A stretch of 64,000 bases of DNA, taken from assembly GCF_035222375.1 (NCBI RefSeq), contig NC_085891.1, positions 62,001 through 126,000 on the forward strand. Direction: 5' to 3'. This DNA comes from Podospora pseudocomata (taxonomy: Eukaryota > Ascomycota > Sordariomycetes > Sordariales > Podosporaceae). The notes beneath the pieces were generated by a model, which saw only the letters and a program-made list of their open reading frames with translations, made no database searches and had not been told where the DNA came from. Positions 56,738 to 64,000 of the stretch are shown piece after piece (position 1 is the stretch's first letter; every line of letters starts with the position of its first letter). Made by a program: the position numbers and the translations under genes.

Positions 56738-58231
56738 ATGACGGAACTACAGAACTCAATCATTCAACTTCGCCCGAAGGGGTGGGAAGCAGATCCAGAG
56801 CACGAATATTTCAATCTGTCCACACTAGACTACTGTGTTGGACAGGTGTATACCAACTACGCCTTGTTCTTCAAGCTTTCTCCCAACGCGGACAAGTCGA
56901 GGATCATATCTACGATCAAAGATGGATTGGAAGTCACCCTGTCCCAGTGCCGTCAGCTGTGCGGCACTCTGCAGGAGCAACCCTCTGGAGGTGGCGACCT
57001 TTGTTTTCACAAGACCAGAGACAGCACGGTCGAACTTCACGTTCAGTTTCTCGACACCGCCGAATGGAAGCCCGAAGGAGAGTATCAGACGTTCGGATCA
57101 CTGGAAGCACAGCATTTCGCCTCAAGAGCGCTGGGAAACATGAAAACCTGGTGTGTTTCGCCTATGACATATGGCGAGAAGCCCGAAGCACAGCCATCCA
57201 GCCATCCCAAATGTGCCGCCTTCAAAATCACTTTCATCCCAGGGGGCTTCGTGCTCATGATGCACCATCATCACTACGCCAACGACATCATGGGTTGGGC
57301 GGGAGAGTTGCACCAACTGGCCGAGAACTGTGCCACCATTTGGGCCAACCCTAGCGCCCCGGCCTTGCCTCCTTGGGATCCATCCTGCCTCGACCTGTCC
57401 AGAATTACTGCGCCGAACGTACCCGAAGACAAGAAGATTGATGGCCCAGCCTCACCCCTCCGCCATCCTGATCACAAAAAGGCTCAATGGCTGCTGTTCC
57501 ATCTGTCCAAGACCAAAACTGCCGCTTTGAAGCAACTCGCCAGTCCGAAAGATGGCAGCTATTACGTGTCCAGCTATGATGCCTACAATGCTCTCATATG
57601 GAGACTCCTAACTAAACACCGCCTCGCATTCTTCGCCGATGATGTTCCTTCTAATACCCCCATGGTATGGGGAGAAGCAGTTGACATGCGTCGCCGCTTC
57701 ACCAACCCACCTATCGCGCCCCGCACTCAGGGCAACGTTGTCTACGTGGCTCTTAGCAGCCAGTCACCACCCGAGCTCAAGCCTTTGGCTGCTTCTGAGG
57801 TCGCCTCAGACGCATCATTGGAGAAGCTGGCGTGGTACATCCGTCAGTTGACAAACTCTGTCACCCAAGAGTCTCTTGCTGCTGCATTGAATGGCATCGC
57901 GCCCATCCGGGACAAGACGGCCCTGTTTCTGCGCGTGGACTCACTCCCACCGCTGAGTATCTTCGTCACAGAATGGCGAGACACTCGTCCTTGTGATGCA
58001 GACTTTGGTTTCGGCAAGCCGCATGCATTCAGGTTCCCGTTTGACACAGTCACCAATGGCCTGGTTGTGGTTTACCCGGTCCGAGGGAATGGGCCTTGCG
58101 GGGATGATGAAGGGAATGAGTTCAGCATTGCGGTCGAGATGGGAATAAAAGACAGCCTACTGGCAGATGAGGAGTGGAACAGCTGGTTTGACTTTAGAGG
58201 AGTAGATGCTGATGATATGCAGAGGGACTGA
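56738..58231 (+). CDS. BAHD-type acyltransferase (Tri101-like)
   Basis: Single exon, 497 aa. The acyltransferase motif HYAND (HxxxD) lies in FVLMMHHHHYANDIMGW near residue 180. The structural DFGWG-type motif appears as DADFGFGKPHAFRFP in the C-terminal domain. The N-terminal LSTLDYCVGQVYTNYALFFKL and the central SSYDAYNALIWRLLTKHR fit fungal BAHD enzymes such as trichothecene 3-O-acetyltransferase. These move an acyl group from a CoA thioester to a hydroxyl or amine of a small molecule, usually in the cytosol. The catalytic His and Asp are both present and the length is standard. The neighbouring P450 (about 1.5 kb away, opposite strand) suggests a shared small-molecule pathway. Confidence 0.92.
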   Translation: MTELQNSIIQLRPKGWEADPEHEYFNLSTLDYCVGQVYTNYALFFKLSPNADKSRIISTIKDGLEVTLSQCRQLCGTLQEQPSGGGDLCFHKTRDSTVELHVQFLDTAEWKPEGEYQTFGSLEAQHFASRALGNMKTWCVSPMTYGEKPEAQPSSHPKCAAFKITFIPGGFVLMMHHHHYANDIMGWAGELHQLAENCATIWANPSAPALPPWDPSCLDLSRITAPNVPEDKKIDGPASPLRHPDHKKAQWLLFHLSKTKTAALKQLASPKDGSYYVSSYDAYNALIWRLLTKHRLAFFADDVPSNTPMVWGEAVDMRRRFTNPPIAPRTQGNVVYVALSSQSPPELKPLAASEVASDASLEKLAWYIRQLTNSVTQESLAAALNGIAPIRDKTALFLRVDSLPPLSIFVTEWRDTRPCDADFGFGKPHAFRFPFDTVTNGLVVVYPVRGNGPCGDDEGNEFSIAVEMGIKDSLLADEEWNSWFDFRGVDADDMQRD

Positions 58232-59532
58232 TGTCAAGGTAACGCGCACGGGCCATATTCTTTACCCCTGAATGCCCCCGATTTTCACAAACACGGGTGT
58301 TTCTTTGTTCACGTTGCAAGTTAACAAATTAGCTGTGAATACATACTATGAATCGCTTTTGACCAAAACCAACCCGCAGTTTAAGCATCTTCGAGATGTA
58401 AATGGAGTATATCTTTTCCGGATCATGCTTTCCGTCGCCGGCCCGCCGGCTGATTGACCATTCCCCCTGAGTGACCCTTCACGCGCGTGCTCAACTGTAT
58501 GTTTTGCAATAACACCTTACTCACTAGCCCTTCTTCCACCAAGATGTAAGACGCTCTTTATACCGTCCAATACCGCGGAATGAGATGTGTCGCTAGAGCT
58601 TGAGCTTGCGCTCCACATGCTACCTCGCCGTCTCTCGGTGCTTTCTGAGGACGTGCCCATAGAGGAAGCCACTATCCTGGCTTCTGTATAAGACCCTGCA
58701 TATTTGTCAGTATTGAATGATGGCACTGGATGGGATAGCTTTAGCGAGCATGGGATATCATACGGATATTTCCTGCGCCTCCCCTACCAAAAGACCACCG
58801 ACGTTCCCGAGGTTCTTGACTCGTGTGCCCGATGAAATGCATCCTGTGGAATGTGTGTCGCTTCAAGGTTGGCTTGCAGCATATCATGTGCATCGGTAGG
58901 CATTCTTGGGCTTTATAATTCTTGGCTTTCAGGATGACTTCATAGGAGCACACGAACGAGCCCGAGCACTTTTGATAAGGTCCGACATTGCCATTGGCCC
59001 CCCGAGATATTTGTGGTCATTACTGTCCATCACTGATGTCGATCTCTGGCGGAGATAACCGTGTCTCAGTCGCAGTGTGGGGTGGCACTGTCTGGGGAAG
59101 CCACAGTGACGTACACAAAAACCCACTGCCCGTTAAATCCGTTCGCGGTTACACTTGTTGATATTCGTCAAATTTGAAAATTCAAGGTTACGATTGCGAT
59201 CTTGGTGTTTGGGGCTTCCAATCCTTCAAAGTGAGGTAATTCCAGCGTAGCATTTCTCTGGTGTATTTAACTAGCAGTGTACATCTCTCATCACCAGTCT
59301 TGAACTTCACGGGCAGTATATACCCGACTTCTGAACTTATCCGAGAATCATACCTTGAAGGAGCTGACCTCAGTAGAGATACCTATTGCCCCTGCCATCC
59401 TGGTTGGCTTCAGGTACCGCAACCTGCATCCAGGGTTTATCCATGGGTCAACTCCATGCACCCAAAGACCCTGAGCTCCACATCACAAAGGGAAGAAAAA
59501 AAAAGAGAAAGGAAAAAAGAACAAAACTATGA
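58232..59532. other. intergenic
   Basis: 1.3 kb between the acyltransferase gene and the tRNA. The ORFs are short. The A-rich run at 59497-59525 is the T-rich terminator side of the tRNA. Confidence 0.5.
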
Positions 59533-59647
59533 TGAGAGGGGCGAGATTCGAACTCGCGCCCCTTTCGAGACTACGGAATTCTGAAGGGAATTTGGATCAA
59601 GGTATTTCACCTTAACGTAGCGCCTTAGACCGCTCGGCCACCCTCCC
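59533..59647 (-). tRNA. tRNA-Leu (anticodon AAG), with 33-nt intron
   Basis: On the minus strand the acceptor GGGAGGG pairs with CCCTCTC (one G-U), with discriminator A. A-box TGGCCGAGCGGTC and B-box AGTTCGAATCT are present. The anticodon stem is CTACG/CGTAG and the loop reads TT-AAG-G, followed by an intron at 59577-59609. The intron's CCTTGA can pair with TTAAGG (one G-U). Runs of T follow downstream. It has the same isoacceptor, intron position and intron length as the gene at 28230-28344, but different stems. Confidence 0.95.
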
Positions 59648-59717
59648 ACTTTTGATGGTATTCCCCGACAGAAATCCGGACCCTAGAACACCTCTGCACC
59701 TTTGAACATGGCAATGT

Positions 59718-61476
59718 TCAGACTCTCTTTGTCAGCCTAACTTCGAGTCCCTCCTGCCTGACAAAAAAACTGTTGATGACTTTCCACTCCTTCGCCCCGT
59801 CAGCTGGCTCAACATTGTAAAGCAACGCTAATGTTGCGAGGCCTTTATAGATTTGCATCAGCGCCAAATTCTTTCCAAGACACATTCTGCTCCCAGCACC
59901 GAAAGTCAAGTCTGCGCTGTTCATCATCTGCAGCCTTTCTTGGTATCTGGTCTCATTCTCTCCGCCAGCCCTCAGCCACCTTTCAGGCTTGAACTCGTCC
60001 ACATTTTCACCCCAGATTTGCTTGTTCCGAGAAAGGACATAAGGGTTCATGGCCACTGCTGTACCCTCTGGCAGGTAGTGCCCCGAAGGCAATGTGAAAC
60101 CTCCTTTGGGAACATGTCTCTCCAATCCTAGCGCAATGCCCGGCAAAATTCTCATGCTCTCCCTTACCAACCCCTCCAGGTATGGCACACTCCTAGCATC
60201 TCTGTAACTGACTGGGCACTTTTCTCCGTTGATTCCAGCTTTCTCTAGTTCTTCTCTCAACTTTTTCCACCTCCCTTCTGCCATCATCGAGTAGTAGATA
60301 GCAGTCTTGATGATACTCGAGGTGGTGTCTGCCCCTGCAATCATGTTGCTCAGAGTATATCTGACGACCATGGCGTCATCCACCACCTCTGGCCATTTTT
60401 GACGGGCTTCAAGAAACATATCCAGATAGTCTGCATCTCTGCTCTTCTGCTCTGTGCCTTGATCTTCCTGGAATCGCTTCATGATATGCCATACACTCAG
60501 TCCGACGATGTGATTGAAGCTCGGCGGTCCGATTCTCATGATTCTGTTCTTGTCAAAGACATAATCAAGCCAAGGGATTGATGTTATGAAAGCAAAGTAG
60601 TCGAGCGTTTTATCTGCTGTCAAAAGCGTCCCGTCAAAGTCTTTGCCCTCGCGCAGGTACCCGAGCGGCTGGGAAAATGTGACGTTCCCGATGACGTCCC
60701 AAGTGTCTATCTTTGGGTCAGCTACAAAGGTCATTTCACGCGGCATGTTCAAGGGCTATTAGCTTAGCAAGGACTTACAGTAGACGATCCACTTCCCCAG
60801 ATCAATCCCCCCTTGCCCATCATTGCCACTGACCTTTTTGTCCAACTCATGACATAGCATATCGACCACTTCATCCATCTTGCTTTCTACTCCGGCCACC
60901 GCGGCGGCGGAGTAATACTTGGCCACTGGTCTCTTCCATTTGGCATGCAACTCTGGGTCAATTTGACTGAACAGGTTGTACATGATCTCCCCCGTCTCCT
61001 TGACTCGCGTGCTGCTAGAGAGGTAGAACCCTGTCTTTTTCCACTCGGCTTTTTGTTTTGTAGTCGTCCCAAAGACAAGTTTTATCAGCTCGGGGTAGTC
61101 AATATCGACGGTGTTGGGGCCAATTCGAACGACGGGACCGTATGTTTTGTGCAATCGAGTGATGCGGAGATGGAAAGACCCGCGGGTGGTATGGTAGAGG
61201 CGGTAGAGGTTAGTATAGCCTGTTATCTCACTTGTCGGTACGACTTTCAGGAGGACAAGACGATCTAGAGCAACAGGGGTAGGACTAGGACTTACGGGCC
61301 AGAAATGGACCAGGAATTGATCGGAGAGGTGATAGGAGATGCGGAACAACAAAGTATCCTAACAGTGTGAGGACCAGAGTGGCTATGACCAGCAAGTTTG
61401 CGGTCAGAGAGACAGAGGTGCCATTGATGGACGTTGAAACCATAAAAGTCCAGTCATCAAGACCACGGACCGTCAT
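59718..61476 (-). CDS. cytochrome P450 (pisatin-demethylase-like)
   Basis: Three exons: 61296-61476, 60779-61219 and 59718-60706, giving 536 aa. I start at 61476 (MTVRGLDDWTF); the frame runs to 61551 with other ATGs at 61488 and 61551. An N-terminal TM anchor (LLVIATLVLTLLGYFVVPHLL) leads to the hinge SIPGPFLARYTNLYRLYH. The second intron (60707-60778) restores KWIVYYTWDVIGNVTFSQPLGYL. The I-helix is AGADTTSS, the ExxR is ESMR, and the heme-binding loop is FGAGSRMCLGKNLA with its Cys ligand. It is an ER-bound monooxygenase needing a CPR reductase. Family resemblance is to the pisatin demethylase/benzoate-hydroxylase group; the substrate is unknown. Confidence 0.94.
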
Positions 61477-62200
61477 TTTGGATGACATTGGCTTCGACGA
61501 GACGTTCTTGGAGACTGGGTTTTGCTTGGCAAGGTTTTGGTTTGGCCACAAAGTCCCTTACTGGGTCAAAAGGTTCTAATAACTTTTTTTTCAAGCTCCC
61601 ATTACCCACGGCTCCTCATAAGAGCAGCCTGAAACACCCACCTAGTAGGGACCGCATACCACCTTATCAAATGCCGGTCTATCTTTATGCTGTCTGACCA
61701 CCACGTTAATGTTACACCAATGGTTTTCTCTACCACAATTCAGGTTACACAACAGCATTTCAACTACCAACATGTCAACGTGCAGAGAATTGACGCTCGT
61801 GCATTGCATCGATCAAATCAACATGGCATGGCAACCAGTCCCAGTCCTTGCAGGCTGCCTCGGCGTCAATAGTCAATGCAGGTTGCTGGAGACAGCCCAC
61901 GCTGAATGTGTCTAATCCTTGGCAGATATCAGTCCATACCTGTCTCGCCATGACAAGGTTTCACGCAAAGTTGACTGTTCCCCGCATTGATTACCACACT
62001 GGATTAGAGGGAGACAGGGTTCTTAAATCTTGTCAATAAACCAGTATATTGATTGATATATCCTACTCCATATGTACATTTCTCCTTCCAATATGCGCAA
62101 TTCAAGTTCCAGATAACAAGGTGAGCTCCACACCAGCCTCAATTTGCGCCTAGCTTCGATGTCCTAGCCATGTGTGAGGGTCAGGCAAGTGACTGCCATT
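61477..62200. other. intergenic
   Basis: 724 bp holding the P450 upstream region and the 3' flank of the carboxypeptidase gene. The small plus-strand ORFs are not credible genes. Confidence 0.5.
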
Positions 62201-63596
62201 TCACTTCATGTTCAACAGCAGGTATCTAAGACCGGCCCAGGTCTCGACACCGCTGGGAACGATCTGGCTAGCAGGGAGAACGAAGCCGTTGGCACCAGTG
62301 TCACGAAGCTCGGCGGTGAATGTGTACTCAGAGCCGCCCACATCGTTGGCCCAGTCGACACTGCTACCGGTGGCCTTGTAGATGGTGCTGCAGATAGGTC
62401 CGGAGGTAAACCTGGTGCCGTAAACGGCCTGGATAGCCGAGGCAGCGCCAGCAGCAAGGGACACAAGCTCGGTATGCTTAGCAGCTCTGGCAGTGCAGGA
62501 GTATCCGTAAGCTGAGTAAGAAGTTGTTAGCTTCGATTGACACTGTGGTTCCATCAAGGGCAGAACGTACGGGTCATGAACAGCTGAGAGTAAGCATGCC
62601 AGTCAATGAAGAGCTTCAAGCCCTGGCTGGACTTGACGCTGCGGATGAAGTTGGCCAAGTTGGTAGTCTCGGGGGCATCAGAGGCGGCTCTTCCCTTGTA
62701 GTCCTCGGCGCAGGGGTTAGTGGAAGCACCGCCAGTAACGGACCACTGGAAGTTCCAGTTACGGTTGATGTCACGGCCAATGCAAGTGCTGCCAGTGTTG
62801 GATTGACGGTTCTTGCGCCACAGACGAGTGTTGGTCTGGGTGAAGACGAAGCCGTCAGGGTTAACAACGGGGAAGACGTAGAAGTCGTACTTGTCGACGA
62901 AGCTCTTGATCTCGGCGTCGGTGTCGTACTTGGTCAGGAGGTTGAAGGCCAGGTACTCGTTGACCATGGTGGTGATCCACTCGCGTGCGTGGACGGTGCT
63001 GTGGAAGATGACAGCAGGCTTTTTGCCCTTCCCGGAGCTTCCCCAGAAGTGAATACCTGTGATAGGTCTTCCCTCGTTGGAGTTGCCTGACGTGACGATG
63101 GCCGAGCGGGTTGGGTAGGTGGCCTGGAGATCCCGCAGGAACTGGAGATGGTCGTTGTACGAATGGTATGAGTTGAACCACGTAGCGTTGGCAGAACCAA
63201 CTGGGGGTTGATGTTAGTACAAGATACAACTCTTCAAGGGTGGTACAAAGATGGCGTACCTGCATATGCAGAGAAGTTGGACTCCTCCTCAATAGAAGCA
63301 GCCAAGTCCTCGTGCATGGTAGTGACCTCCATGCCGGCGACAGCCGCCTCGAACTCGGCCACTTTGGATGGTGGGACAACAATATCGGCGAGAGCGCCAG
63401 GGGCCTTGGGTGCCTTCCATGTCTCGAGCTCTAGCTGCTCGATGATCTTGGAGACCTTGTTGACCTGGTTCTTGACAGCGACACGGAAGACCTTGTATCC
63501 ATCGTAGGCGGTGACAGCGGGTCTGACCTGGCGTTCGGGGACAGCAGCCGCCGAGGCGAGGGCCAGGAGAGTGGAAAAAGCGAAAACCGACTTCAT
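62201..63596 (-). CDS. secreted M14 metallocarboxypeptidase (carboxypeptidase A-like)
   Basis: Three exons: 63260-63596, 62571-63200 and 62201-62511. Introns are GTACGC to CCAG and GTACGT to TCAG; 425 aa. A signal peptide (MKSVFAFSTLLALASAAA) is followed by an inhibitory propeptide to about residue 105 (YKVFRVAVKNQVNKVSKIIEQL). The mature peptidase begins near WFNSYHSYNDHLQFL. Zinc ligands are His183 and Glu186 (HAREW) and His314 (DWHAYSQL). The substrate-binding segment GRDINRNWNFQW and the catalytic Glu390 (FTAELRD) are present. It would remove C-terminal residues from peptides outside the cell after propeptide cleavage. All key residues are intact. Confidence 0.96.
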
Positions 63597-64000
63597 CTTG
63601 AAGAGCTGGGAACTTGCGTCTTGACCGTGGAGTTCCTGGAGAAGCTCTTTTCCTCGAGCGATTCCGGTGAGACCTGGCTGCTTTATAGCTTCCTGGAATG
63701 ACCGTGGGTTGGAGGTAGTACCCATGAGTGGTTACCTGCCTGTGGCATGGGATGAACACACCTAGGAGGAGTGGCACTGCCTCGGGTGGACATGACCAAC
63801 GACGTGACCATGGGCCAGATAACCTTCCCTTTTCGGCCGAATAGCGATGCGGAGGTGGGCCAAGTCTGGATGCTTGTCACCTTCCCGGGATGACGCACGA
63901 TGCAACAGTCTGGGGTTGCAAAAGCCGATCCCGCATTATACCCGCTTGCCCCTAGCCAATGTGCTTTTAACAATCAGCTCGGCATTGTGCTGGGCGATCT
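63597..64000. other. upstream of the carboxypeptidase gene, to window edge
   Basis: 404 bp, presumably the carboxypeptidase promoter and leader. No further feature seen. Confidence 0.5.

Noticed and set aside
60707-60752. Start of a separate P450 ORF at 60752 (MNMPREMTFVADPK)
   Set aside because: This segment lies inside a good intron (60707-60778); splicing restores the conserved WDVIGNVTFS region.
1-64000. CRISPR arrays, bacterial operons or viral genes
   Set aside because: No regularly spaced direct repeats, no Shine-Dalgarno-led gene strings and no viral protein families were seen; the window is fungal.

Overview
The window is nuclear DNA of a filamentous ascomycete, most likely a Sordariomycete. 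The genes carry 38-97 nt GT-AG introns, often with a CTAAC/CTGAC-like branch site. The products are typical of these fungi: a NACHT STAND protein, Atg17, Rio1, a CSC1-type channel, a CBM21 PP1-targeting subunit, a pisatin-demethylase-like P450 and a Tri101-like acyltransferase. Both tRNA-Leu genes contain introns. Nothing is bacterial or viral. Exon joins were made by hand from frame, splice signals and family fit; every multi-exon model except the Cys-rich membrane protein sums to a multiple of three.

Layout. 0-13 kb: NACHT STAND protein, Cupin_5 protein, CSC1/OSCA-like channel and CBM21 PP1 regulatory subunit, all on the minus strand. 13-28.2 kb: about 15 kb with no gene I can support. The first ~1.3 kb is probably the leader and promoter of the CBM21 gene; the rest holds a 16-bp-stem hairpin, a 16-bp palindrome and chance ORFs. 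28.2-39.2 kb: a compact accessory block with tRNA-Leu(AAG), a decayed epoxide hydrolase, a helical-domain/patatin phospholipase, a four-TM MARVEL-like protein, an SDR, an Hsp70-like ATPase and, divergently, a membrane-tailed P-loop GTPase. 39.7-46.1 kb: a coiled-coil protein of unknown function, then the divergent housekeeping pair RIO1 / ATG17. 46.1-48.4 kb: AT-rich, with a probable LTR relic. 48.4-50.9 kb: a Cys-rich single-pass membrane protein (joins uncertain) and a Rid/YjgF protein. 52-64 kb: MFS transporter, OsmC-like protein, BAHD acyltransferase, a second tRNA-Leu(AAG), a P450 and a secreted M14 carboxypeptidase.

How the genes may work together. RIO1 and ATG17 are conserved core genes. 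The 28-39 kb block combines domains used in fungal STAND/NLR signalling (patatin lipase, Hsp70-like ATPase, TTMW-type GTPase) but without STAND cores, which makes it the best candidate for an undescribed self/non-self or stress module. This is inference. The BAHD enzyme and P450, with the MFS transporter some 3 kb away, could be part of a small secondary-metabolite set.
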